Source: Acidovorax sp.
Lineage (GTDB): Bacteria > Pseudomonadota > Gammaproteobacteria > Burkholderiales > Burkholderiaceae_C
Direction: 5' to 3'
NCBI GenBank assembly: GCA_030150585.1
Contig: JASLFM010000197.1
Coordinates: 1-10,992 of the forward strand
Length of the DNA stretch: 10,992 bases
The notes below the pieces were generated by a model. It was not told where the DNA came from. It worked only from the letters and a program-made list of their open reading frames with translations, and made no database searches. Position numbers and translations under genes: made by a program. This document shows, piece after piece, positions 1 through 6,459 of the stretch (positions are counted from its first letter, which is position 1; each line of letters begins with the position of its first letter).

Positions 1-1
1 C

Positions 2-1714
2 CAGGGCGAGCCCGGTGAGTCCATGTACATCACCGTGAGCGGCCGCCTGCGCGCTTATGTACGCGACGCCGACGGGCAACAGCGCCGCGTGGCCGACATG
101 GGGCGCGGCCAGATCATCGGCGAGATCAGCCTGTTCACCGACGCGCCGCGCGCCGCCACCGTGGTGGCCGTGCGCGACTCGGTGCTGGTGCGCCTGACCA
201 AGGACATGTTCAAGCACTTGCTGGCCAGCAGCGCCCAGGTGTCGATCGCGCTCACGCGCCAGATCATCCAGCGCCTGCAGGCCGGCCCCGCGCCCGCTGC
301 CATGGAACGCCCCGTGGCCCTGGGCCTGCTGCCCATCAGCGCGGGCGTGGAGCTGCGCGCCTTCGGCGACGCGCTCGCGCAGCAGCTCGCGCGCATCGGC
401 AGCGTGCGCGTGGTGGACTCTGCCACCGTGGACCGCGAGCTGCACACGCCCGGCATCTCGCACCGCGAGGGCGCCGACGCCACGGCCAACCGGCGCATCG
501 CCATGCTGCTCGACGAAATCGAGGCGCGCCACGATTTCGTACTGCTGCTGGCCGACCCCGAGCCCACGCCCTGGACGCGCCGCGTAAGCCGCCACTGCGA
601 CGAGCTGCTGCTGCTCGCCGACGCGCGCGCCGAGCCCGCCATCCACCCCATCGAGGCCCACTGCCTCATGCAGCGCTCGCCGCTGACCGAGGCCGCCGAG
701 ATCCTCGTGCTGCTGCACCCCGCGCACACGCAATGCCCCCGGGGCACACCCCAGTGGCTCGCGCGCCGGCCCGTGGCCGACCATGTGCACGTGCGCCCCG
801 CGCTGGAACGCGACATGGCGCGCCTGGCGCGCATCCAGAGCCGCACGGCCGTGGGCCTGGTGCTCGCGGGCGGCGGCGCGCGCGGCTTCGCGCACCTGGG
901 CGTGTACCGTGCGCTGCAGGAGCAGGGTGTGGAGATCGACTGCGTGGGCGGCACCAGCATCGGCTCGGTCATGGCGGCCTACGTAGCGTCCGACCAACCG
1001 CTCGACGTGGTGATGGCCAACGCGCGCGAGGCCTTCGCCACCAACCCCACGGGCGACTGGAGCCTGCTGCCGCTGCTCTCGCTCATCAAGGGGCGGCGGC
1101 TGCGGCACATCCTGGAGCAGGCCGTGCACCGGCTCGTGGGCTTCCCCGCGCAGGTCGAGGATCTGTGGAAAAACTACTACTGCGTAGCCACCAACTATTC
1201 CAAGGCCAGCGAACAGATCGTGCGGCGCGGCAGCCTCGTGAAGTCGCTGCTTGCGAGCATCTCCATCCCCGGCGCGCTGCCGCCCGTGGTGCACGAGGGC
1301 GACCTGCTGTGCGACGGCGGCACGTTCAACAACTTTCCCGTGGACGTGATGCGCGGCATGCGCGGCGTGGGCACCGTGATCGGCGTGGACCTGAACTTCC
1401 GCAAGCCCCAGCGCGTGGAGCTGGACGACGTGCCCTCCAACTGGGCGCTGCTGCGCGACCGCCTGCGCCCGCGCGGCCAGCGCCGCTACAAGCTGCCCTC
1501 GATCGCCAGCTACCTCATGAACGTGACCATCCTGTACAGCATGTCGCGCCAGCGGCAGTCCCAGCAGCTCACCGACCTGTACTTCAACCCGCCGCTCGAC
1601 CGCGTGGGCATGCTGGAGTGGAACCGCTTCGAGCAGATCGTGCAGCAGGGCTACGCGCACGGGGCCGAGGTGCTGGCGCACACTTACGGCCCCTCGATTG
1701 CTCCTGAAAAATAG
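2..1714 (+). CDS. Cyclic nucleotide-binding domain/patatin-like phospholipase (NTE/RssA type), 5' end missing
   Basis: The frame is open to the left edge of the window, and the residues before the first visible Met (23) read QGEPGES, which continues a cNMP-binding fold, so the true start lies upstream. Counting from that Met, residues 1-90 are the second half of a cyclic-nucleotide-binding domain, with the phosphate-cassette-like GEISLFTDAPRAATV. Residues of about 100-260 form the middle region usual in bacterial NTE-like proteins. From about 275 there is a patatin lipase domain: oxyanion-hole GGGARG (near 283), nucleophile elbow GGTSIGS with Ser312, and the catalytic DGG with Asp431. Serine/aspartate-dyad hydrolysis of phospholipid or lysophospholipid acyl esters is the family activity; ligand and substrate here are unknown. 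All catalytic residues are present. The last codons (Pro-Glu-Lys-stop) lie inside the repeat-like element that follows. Domain call is firm, exact substrate is not. Confidence 0.93.
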   Translation, partial: QGEPGESMYITVSGRLRAYVRDADGQQRRVADMGRGQIIGEISLFTDAPRAATVVAVRDSVLVRLTKDMFKHLLASSAQVSIALTRQIIQRLQAGPAPAAMERPVALGLLPISAGVELRAFGDALAQQLARIGSVRVVDSATVDRELHTPGISHREGADATANRRIAMLLDEIEARHDFVLLLADPEPTPWTRRVSRHCDELLLLADARAEPAIHPIEAHCLMQRSPLTEAAEILVLLHPAHTQCPRGTPQWLARRPVADHVHVRPALERDMARLARIQSRTAVGLVLAGGGARGFAHLGVYRALQEQGVEIDCVGGTSIGSVMAAYVASDQPLDVVMANAREAFATNPTGDWSLLPLLSLIKGRRLRHILEQAVHRLVGFPAQVEDLWKNYYCVATNYSKASEQIVRRGSLVKSLLASISIPGALPPVVHEGDLLCDGGTFNNFPVDVMRGMRGVGTVIGVDLNFRKPQRVELDDVPSNWALLRDRLRPRGQRRYKLPSIASYLMNVTILYSMSRQRQSQQLTDLYFNPPLDRVGMLEWNRFEQIVQQGYAHGAEVLAHTYGPSIAPEK

Positions 1715-1769
1715 CTACCAGCGCTTGATTACCGGGCTTTTCAGGCTCTTTTCCCTGATAGTCAAGCGC
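1703..1769. repeat. Extragenic repeat-like element with two interleaved 8-bp inverted repeats between convergent genes
   Basis: Two perfect inverted repeats interleave. CCTGAAAA (1703-1710) pairs with TTTTCAGG (1738-1745), and GCGCTTGA (1721-1728) pairs with TCAAGCGC (1762-1769). The order is A-B-A'-B', so both stems could form together only as a pseudoknot; otherwise they are alternatives. The left arm encodes the end of the patatin protein, whose TAG follows at 1712. The right arm contains the stop codon of the opposing SEC-C gene (TCA at 1762). The wording AATAGCTACCAGCGCTTGA resembles an intergenic element I recall as common in Comamonadaceae genomes; that is memory, not a search. It may act as a bidirectional transcription terminator or mRNA 3'-end stabiliser, although neither stem is followed by a clean T-tract. 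Confidence 0.6.
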
Positions 1770-2571
1770 CGTGGCACTTCTTGAATTTCTTGCCGCTGCC
1801 GCAAGGGCACGGGTCGTTGCGGCCGGGCTGGTCGCCCTTCACAACGGCCTCGACGCGCGGGCCCAGGCTCTTCCAGAGCTGGCGCAGGTCGTAGACGGCC
1901 CAGATCGCCTCGCCGAAGGTCTCCACGCGCGCCTGGCTGGTGCTCGGCGGGCCGTCTTCGCTGTACATGCAGACCTCGGGCTTGCCGGTGTCGTCCTCGG
2001 TCAGCGCGACGATGCAGTCGAGCGCGTCGTCCAGCCACCGGGCGGCCTCCTTGTCGCGCGGCGCGGCCCATTCCTCGGGCCAGTTCTCGACCGCGAACAT
2101 GAAGCCCAGCGCCCACACCTGGCCGAACGAAGGCACCTCCTGCCCGTCCATCTCGGCGCGTTCTTCCTCGGGCAGGCTCAGGATGGCGCCGCGCATGTCC
2201 ATGGCCTCGGGCTGGAAGGTGCGCTCGTCCTCCAGCGTTTCCACGGGCGTGTCGAGCTGCTGCTCCACCTCGGCCCAGCGGCGCTGCCACAGTTCCAGGA
2301 AGCGGGCTTGCTGGGCCGCGTCCTGGAACGCGGGCAGCAGGGGCAGCGGTTCGCCCTCGGCCACGTCGAGCGCGGCCCCGTCGCCCAGGAGCATGGGCAG
2401 GTACTCGGCCGCCCCGACGGGACGGCGCATGCAGACCAGGGCCGTGAGGAAGCCGTCGCAGAACTCCCATTGCGGGATTTCCTCGGCCCGCTGGCGCAGA
2501 TCGTCCAACAGATCGTCGAGTTCCTGGAGTTCGTCGGCGGTGAGGCCGGGGGCGGCGGTGGATTCGGTCAT
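1762..2571 (-). CDS. UPF0149 (YecA/YgfB-like) family protein with C-terminal SEC-C zinc-binding motif
   Basis: The protein has 269 residues. Residues of about 13-235 match the UPF0149/YecA fold: acidic helical start (ELDDLLDDL), then PQWEFCDGFLTAL and later FGQVWALGFMFAVENWPEEW. The C-terminus is a SEC-C motif, PGRNDPCPCGSGKKFKKCHG, with zinc ligands Cys255, Cys257, Cys266 and His267 (C-x-C-x8-C-H), the same module found at the SecA C-terminus. Function of the family is not settled; SEC-C proteins are thought to bind zinc and may contact ribosomes or SecB-like partners. The ATG at 2571 is chosen because conserved sequence begins just after it; the same frame stays open to 2856, but that extension is basic, low-similarity sequence running into the divergent nitrilase gene. 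No strong Shine-Dalgarno is visible. It is transcribed alone, divergent from the nitrilase unit. Confidence 0.88.
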   Translation of the reverse strand: MTESTAAPGLTADELQELDDLLDDLRQRAEEIPQWEFCDGFLTALVCMRRPVGAAEYLPMLLGDGAALDVAEGEPLPLLPAFQDAAQQARFLELWQRRWAEVEQQLDTPVETLEDERTFQPEAMDMRGAILSLPEEERAEMDGQEVPSFGQVWALGFMFAVENWPEEWAAPRDKEAARWLDDALDCIVALTEDDTGKPEVCMYSEDGPPSTSQARVETFGEAIWAVYDLRQLWKSLGPRVEAVVKGDQPGRNDPCPCGSGKKFKKCHGA

Positions 2572-2607
2572 GGGATGGGATTCTCGGAGGCGGGCGGTTG
2601 ATGGTGC

Positions 2608-2632
2608 CCAGGGCGCGAAGTGTAGCCCCTGG
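2608..2632. promoter_or_regulatory. Inverted repeat in the divergent spacer between SEC-C gene and nitrilase
   Basis: The 148-bp spacer (2572-2719) must carry both divergent promoters. It contains CCAGGG (2608-2613) and CCCTGG (2627-2632), a 6-bp inverted repeat with a 13-bp centre. On the minus strand a TACACT (2623-2618) could be a -10 hexamer, but no matching -35 is seen at 16-18 bp. The repeat could be an operator or a hairpin in the SEC-C leader. In DNA this GC-rich a 6-bp repeat can arise by chance, so the call is tentative. Confidence 0.2.
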
Positions 2633-2709
2633 CCCATGGCACGTTCTGTGTCAGCACGCCGCGCGATTTGGCGGCACACTGCAGCCCAGCCTTCCACAAC
2701 GACCAACCC

Positions 2710-2715
2710 AGGAGA
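2710..2715 (+). promoter_or_regulatory. Ribosome binding site of the nitrilase gene
   Basis: AGGAGA lies 4 bases before the ATG at 2720. It is the clearest Shine-Dalgarno in the window. It fixes the start of the nitrilase and argues against the much longer in-frame extension that would reach back to 1940 across the opposing SEC-C gene. Confidence 0.75.
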
Positions 2716-2719
2716 CCGC

Positions 2720-3670
2720 ATGAAGATCACCGCCGCCGTGGCCCAGACCGCCACCGTAATGTTCGACACCCCCGCCACCGTGGCGCGCGCCGAGTCGCTC
2801 ATGGCCGAGGCCGCCCGGCGCGGCGCGCAGGTGATCGTGTTCCCCGAGGCCTTCATCGGCGGCTACCCCAAGGGAGCGGACTTCCACATCTTCGTGGGCG
2901 CACGCACGCCCGAGGGGCGCCGGGACTTCCGGGCCTACTTCGACGCGGCCGTCACGCTGGACGGCCCCGAGGTCGCGCAGCTCGCGCAGGCCGCGGGCCA
3001 GCACCGGCTCTATGCATGCGTGGGCATCATCGAGCGCGACGGCGGCACGCTGTACTGCACGGCGCTGTACCTCGGCCCCAACGGCCGCGTGCTGGGCCAC
3101 CACCGCAAGCTCATGCCCACGGCGCTGGAGCGTCTCATGTGGGGCTATGGCGACGGCTCCACGCTGCAGGCGGTGGAGACGCCCTGGGGCAAGCTCGGCG
3201 GCGTGATCTGCTGGGAGAACTACATGCCCGCGATGCGCATGGCCATGTACCAGCAGCGCGTGGCGCTGTATTGCGCCCCCACGGCCGACGACCGCGCGAC
3301 CTGGATCGGCACCATGCAGCACATTGCCATGGAGGGGCGCTGTTTCGTGCTCTCGGCCTGCCAGCACCTGCGCCGCCACCAGTTCCCCATGGACGCCATG
3401 CACAACCGCCTGCCCGAAGCCCCCGATACCGTGCTCATGCGCGGCGGCAGCTGCATCGTGAGCCCGCTGGGCCAGGTGCTCGCGGGTCCGGTGTACGACG
3501 AGGACGCGCTGCTCACCGCCGAGCTCGACCTGGGCGATATTCCGCGCGCGCAGTTCGACTTCGACCCCGTGGGCCACTATGCGCGCCCCGACGTGTTCAG
3601 CCTGCACGTCAACACCGCGCCACAGCGCGCCGTGCGGCTGGAGCCGCTGCAGCCCGCGCAGGACCGATAG
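2720..3670 (+). CDS. Nitrilase (carbon-nitrogen hydrolase, EC 3.5.5.1-like)
   Basis: The 316-residue protein is typical in length for bacterial nitrilases, which convert a nitrile to the carboxylic acid plus ammonia through a covalent thioimidate. The catalytic Glu-Lys-Cys triad is complete: Glu43 in FPEAFIGGYP, Lys130 in HHRKLMPT, and Cys164 in GGVICWENYMP. The stretch ERLMWGYGDGSTL, with the additional conserved Glu137, is characteristic of true nitrilases rather than of amidase or ureidopropionase branches of the superfamily. No signal peptide is present, so it acts in the cytoplasm, probably as a large oligomer or filament as in the family. Substrate preference (aliphatic, aromatic or arylaceto) cannot be read from the sequence. 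It is the first gene of a plus-strand unit, 21 bp before the Rid-family gene. Confident at enzyme-class level. Confidence 0.93.
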   Translation: MKITAAVAQTATVMFDTPATVARAESLMAEAARRGAQVIVFPEAFIGGYPKGADFHIFVGARTPEGRRDFRAYFDAAVTLDGPEVAQLAQAAGQHRLYACVGIIERDGGTLYCTALYLGPNGRVLGHHRKLMPTALERLMWGYGDGSTLQAVETPWGKLGGVICWENYMPAMRMAMYQQRVALYCAPTADDRATWIGTMQHIAMEGRCFVLSACQHLRRHQFPMDAMHNRLPEAPDTVLMRGGSCIVSPLGQVLAGPVYDEDALLTAELDLGDIPRAQFDFDPVGHYARPDVFSLHVNTAPQRAVRLEPLQPAQDR

Positions 3671-3691
3671 TCCACTTGCTCTCGACGTTCC

Positions 3692-4177
3692 ATGACCGAC
3701 ACCATGACCCGTGACGACCACCTGCGGCATGCCGCCGCCGACCTGGGCTGCCCGCCCGACGCCGACATCCAGCCCGGCGGCCACTACCGGCCGCTCGTGC
3801 GCGACGGCGACCTGCTCTTCGTGAGCGGCCAGTTGCCGCGCCTGGGCACGCAGATCGCCGTGCAGGGCCGCGTGGGCGACGGCGTCACGCTCGAACAGGC
3901 GCGGCACGCGGCGCGCATCTCGGCGCTGCGCGGCCTGCTGCTGATGCAGCGCGAGCTCGGCTCGCTCGACCGCGTGCGCCGCGTGGCGCGCATCGGCGTG
4001 TACGTGCAGTGCGCGGCCGACTTCACCCAGCACAGCGAAGTGGCCGACGCCGCCTCGGACCTGCTGCACGCGGTGCTGGGCGACGCCGGCGTGCACGCGC
4101 GCACGGCCATCGGCGTGTACCAGCTGCCCAAGAACGCGGCGGTGGAGGTGGAGATGACCGCCTCGGCGCACCCATGA
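3692..4177 (+). CDS. RidA/YjgF/YER057c-family protein (enamine/imine deaminase-like)
   Basis: A 161-residue Rid-fold protein; E. coli RidA has about 128 residues and the difference is mainly an N-terminal extension. Conserved pieces are LLFVSGQLPR (41-50), ARISALRGLLLMQ, the VYVQCAADF strand, and the C-terminal ARTAIGVYQLPKNAAVEVEM. Arg137 and Glu152 sit exactly 15 residues apart, matching Arg105 and Glu120 of E. coli RidA, so the residues that bind the substrate carboxylate and activate water are present. RidA itself hydrolyses reactive 2-aminoacrylate and related enamines/imines; this member's substrate may differ, since the sequence looks more like the YjgF subgroup with PLxxxVEVE endings than canonical RidA. 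The start is ATG 3692; ATG 3704 is an alternative. No good Shine-Dalgarno is visible, consistent with readthrough from the nitrilase 21 bp upstream. Confidence 0.9.
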   Translation: MTDTMTRDDHLRHAAADLGCPPDADIQPGGHYRPLVRDGDLLFVSGQLPRLGTQIAVQGRVGDGVTLEQARHAARISALRGLLLMQRELGSLDRVRRVARIGVYVQCAADFTQHSEVADAASDLLHAVLGDAGVHARTAIGVYQLPKNAAVEVEMTASAHP

Positions 4178-4668
4178 GCGGCCTCCCCGCCTGGCACATC
4201 GCGCCCCTCGATCCGCGAGAAGCCCCCTGGCCGCTGCTGCTCGACGCCGACCCGTCGCACAGCAAGGTGCAGGGCTACCTGCATCGTTCGACCTGCTTCG
4301 CCGCACGCGCCGATGCCGACGGCACCGTGCTGGGCCTGTGCGTGCTGCAGCCCCTGCAGGAGGGGGCGTGGGAGCTCATGAACATCGCCGTCACACCCGC
4401 GCTGCAGCGCCATGGCCTGGGCGGCGCGCTGCTGCACCATGCCATCGCCTGGATGCATGCGCAGGGCGCACGCCGCCTCGACGTGGGCACGGGCAGCTTT
4501 GGCGACCAATTGCTGTTCTACCAGCGTGCAGGCTTTCGTGTCGTGGGCGTGGAGCGCGATTTCTTCGTGCGCCACTACCCAGAGCCGCTGTGGGAGCGCG
4601 GCCTGCGGCACCGCGACATGCTGCGGCTGGCGCTGGATCTGGAAAATCCGGTGCCCCAACCGGGCTGA
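4174..4668 (+). CDS. GNAT-family N-acetyltransferase
   Basis: A 164-residue protein whose ATG overlaps the Rid gene's stop as ATGA (4174-4177), implying translational coupling. The acetyl-CoA pyrophosphate-binding motif A is seen in NIAVTPALQRHGLGGALL, with Q-R-H-G-L-G at 78-83. The preceding strand AWELMN and the following LDVGTGSFGDQLLFYQRAGF (motif B, about 102-121) complete the GNAT core. Family activity is transfer of acetyl from acetyl-CoA to an amine; the acceptor is unknown. Context suggests an amine or amino acid made from, or protected in, the nitrile pathway, but that is inference. The same frame is open back to 4009 without a better start, and the overlap with the Rid gene makes 4174 the natural choice. 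It ends 7 bp from the stop of the opposing PIN gene. Confidence 0.9.
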   Translation: MSGLPAWHIAPLDPREAPWPLLLDADPSHSKVQGYLHRSTCFAARADADGTVLGLCVLQPLQEGAWELMNIAVTPALQRHGLGGALLHHAIAWMHAQGARRLDVGTGSFGDQLLFYQRAGFRVVGVERDFFVRHYPEPLWERGLRHRDMLRLALDLENPVPQPG

Positions 4669-4675
4669 CTGCCCC

Positions 4676-5197
4676 TCAAGCGGCGAGCTCGGCCTCCGGC
4701 ACAGGCGGCACACCGGCCTGCGGAGCCTCGTGCGCCAGGGCGACCTGGTTGCCCACGGTGGCGCCGAGCAGCGCCACGCGCTTGCGCAGCTTGAGCACCG
4801 CCTTGTCCTTGCTGACCAGCAGGGCCCGGTGGGCCACGGCGAGGTCCAGGAAATGCTGGTCGTCGGGATCGGTGCAAACGAAGCGGATGCGCGGCGCCGC
4901 GTCGACGTACTGCACGCCCGCGTCGAAGGCCGCGAGCACACCCGCCGCCGTCTTGCCATAGTGGGCCATGCGCGGCGCGATCTGGCTGTAGTGCAGCACG
5001 CGCTCCAGCTCCACGCGCTGCGCCGGGTCGGCGATCCAGCGCAGCCGGCCCTGGGCCAGCAGCGCGCGGAGGGGGGGCACCAGCGGGTCGTCGAAGATCA
5101 GCAGGTCCAGCACCACATTGGTGTCGAGCACCACGGGGCGCGGCTGGGGACCGTCATAGCCGTCGTCGCACTGCGGCCAGCGCAGCAGGATCTTCAT
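4676..5197 (-). CDS. PIN-domain protein of the putative toxin family COG1569/TIGR00305
   Basis: A 173-residue protein with a PIN nuclease fold. Acidic residues expected to hold the metal are Asp25 in VVLDTNVVLDLL, Glu63/Glu65 in RVELERVL, Asp110/Asp112/Asp113 in CTDPDDQHFLDLAV, and Asp131 in VSKDKAVLKL. PIN proteins are Mg/Mn-dependent ribonucleases, many being VapC-like toxins. No antitoxin-like small gene flanks this one. Instead its ATG overlaps the stop of the methyltransferase gene (ATGA, 5197-5194), so it is the last gene of the lptA-rpoN unit. The coding strand carries a run of seven C near codon 40 (5071-5077). No strong Shine-Dalgarno is visible, so expression probably depends on coupling. 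The family call is good; a role as toxin is doubtful and an RNA-processing role is possible. Confidence 0.88.
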   Translation of the reverse strand: MKILLRWPQCDDGYDGPQPRPVVLDTNVVLDLLIFDDPLVPPLRALLAQGRLRWIADPAQRVELERVLHYSQIAPRMAHYGKTAAGVLAAFDAGVQYVDAAPRIRFVCTDPDDQHFLDLAVAHRALLVSKDKAVLKLRKRVALLGATVGNQVALAHEAPQAGVPPVPEAELAA

Positions 5198-6459
5198 GGC
5201 TGTGCGGCCTCGCCGCCGCGGCGCTCCTTGGGCGAGCCTTGCACCATGTCGAAACGGAACAGCCGGCACTCGATGGGGCCATTCCACAGGGGCACGCGGC
5301 GCGATTCCTTCAGGCGCATCTTGCCCGGCAGCTTGAGGTCGGGCGTGAGCATCCACGCCTGCCAGCCCGCGTAGTGCTTCTTCCAGTGGGCGGCAAGCTG
5401 GCTGAAGAAGTCGATGCCGTCCTCGGTCTGCGCGGTTTCGCGGCCGGCGCGCTGCACCTGGCCCATGCGCTCGGCCGCGTTGCGGCCCGCCGAGCCTGCA
5501 GCGGCTATGCGCTCGCCATAGGGCGGGTTCAGCAGCATCACGCCCGGCTGCTCGCAAGGGGGCATGCGCTGCAGCGCGTCGCCACCGCGCAGTTGCACGG
5601 CTGCGGCCACGCCCGCGCGCTCGGCGTTGCGCTGCGCGAAATCGACCATGCGGTGCGAAACATCGCTGCCGAAGATGGGCACGGTGCTGGCCTGGATGGC
5701 GCCCTCGGCCTCGTCCCGGATCGCGTGCCAGACATGCGCCTGGTAAGGCAGCAGCTTCTCGAAGGCGAAGCGCCGCCGCAGCCCCGGCGGGATGCGGCAG
5801 GCCATCTGCGCGGCCTCGATGGGCACAGTGCCGCTGCCGCAGCAGGGGTCGTACAGCGGCAGGGGCGCATCGCCGAGCGGGTTCCAGCCCGTGGCAGCGA
5901 TCATCGCGGCGGCCAGGGTCTCCTTGAGCGGCGCGTCGCCCTTGTCCTCGCGCCAACCGCGCTTGAACAGCGGCTCGCCCGAGGTGTCGATGTAGACCGT
6001 GGCCTCGTCGGTGGTGAGGTGCAGGTGGATGCGCACGTCGGGCCACTGCGTGTCCACGTCGGGGCGCACGCCGGCCTTGGCGCGGAAACGGTCGGCCACA
6101 GCGTCCTTCACGCGCAGGCCGGCGAAGTTGAGGCTTTGCAGCGGGCTGTGCTGGGCCGTGACCTCGACCTTGAAGCTCTGGCGCGGGGTGAACCAGATCT
6201 CCCAGGCGACCTCGCTGGCAATGGCGTAAATGTCGTTCTCGGAGCGGTACATGCGCTGGGCCAGCTGCACCAGCACGCGCTGGGCCAGCCGGCTGTGCAG
6301 ATTGAGACGCAGCGCGTCCCGCCAGGAGGCGCGCACCAGCACGCCCCCGCGGCCCGTGAGCAGGTCGTGCCCGGTGAGGCCCGTGAGGGCATGGACCTCG
6401 TCGGCCAGAAAGCCCTCGACGCCGGCGGCGCAGGGCAGGAAAAGTTGCAACTGGTTCAT
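5194..6459 (-). CDS. THUMP-domain class I SAM-dependent RNA methyltransferase, RlmL-like (COG0116)
   Basis: The 421-residue protein begins with an N-terminal region of about 1-60, then a THUMP RNA-binding domain at about 60-155 (SFKVEVTAQHSPL to VRIHLHLTTDEATVYIDTSG). It continues with GEPLFKRGWR and a Rossmann methyltransferase: motif I DPCCGSGTVPIEAA at 204-217, acidic motif FGSDVSHRMV (263-271), and catalytic NPPYGERI (311-318) typical of N2-guanine methylation. It corresponds to the N-terminal RlmL half of E. coli RlmKL, which makes m2G2445 in 23S rRNA; the RlmK half that makes m7G2069 is absent. The start at 6459 overlaps the rpoN stop as ATGA, and the frame's extension to 6531 would run inside rpoN. 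Likely target is 23S rRNA; another guanine in rRNA or tRNA cannot be excluded. Confidence 0.9.
   Translation of the reverse strand: MNQLQLFLPCAAGVEGFLADEVHALTGLTGHDLLTGRGGVLVRASWRDALRLNLHSRLAQRVLVQLAQRMYRSENDIYAIASEVAWEIWFTPRQSFKVEVTAQHSPLQSLNFAGLRVKDAVADRFRAKAGVRPDVDTQWPDVRIHLHLTTDEATVYIDTSGEPLFKRGWREDKGDAPLKETLAAAMIAATGWNPLGDAPLPLYDPCCGSGTVPIEAAQMACRIPPGLRRRFAFEKLLPYQAHVWHAIRDEAEGAIQASTVPIFGSDVSHRMVDFAQRNAERAGVAAAVQLRGGDALQRMPPCEQPGVMLLNPPYGERIAAAGSAGRNAAERMGQVQRAGRETAQTEDGIDFFSQLAAHWKKHYAGWQAWMLTPDLKLPGKMRLKESRRVPLWNGPIECRLFRFDMVQGSPKERRGGEAAQP

Noticed and set aside
733..1707. 324-codon plus-strand frame within the patatin gene
   Set aside because: It is the +1 shadow of the patatin frame, which contains all catalytic residues.
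2668..2683. Sigma-54-like promoter upstream of the nitrilase (TTGGC...TGCA)
   Set aside because: The GG and GC pairs are separated by 9 bases, whereas sigma-54 needs 10. With rpoN nearby it is tempting, but the spacing is wrong.
1940..2719. Long in-frame extension upstream of the nitrilase
   Set aside because: It runs across the opposing SEC-C gene and has shadow-like Ser/Arg-rich composition. The strong AGGAGA at 2710 and conserved MKITAAVAQ start place the true start at 2720.
2651..4306. 551-codon minus-strand frame opposite the nitrilase and Rid genes
   Set aside because: Antisense shadow; rich in His/Ala/Arg/Val, no motif, and three recognised genes lie on the other strand.
4676..5197. 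Classical toxin-antitoxin module
   Set aside because: No antitoxin-like gene adjoins the PIN gene. Both neighbours are much larger enzymes on overlapping or opposite frames.
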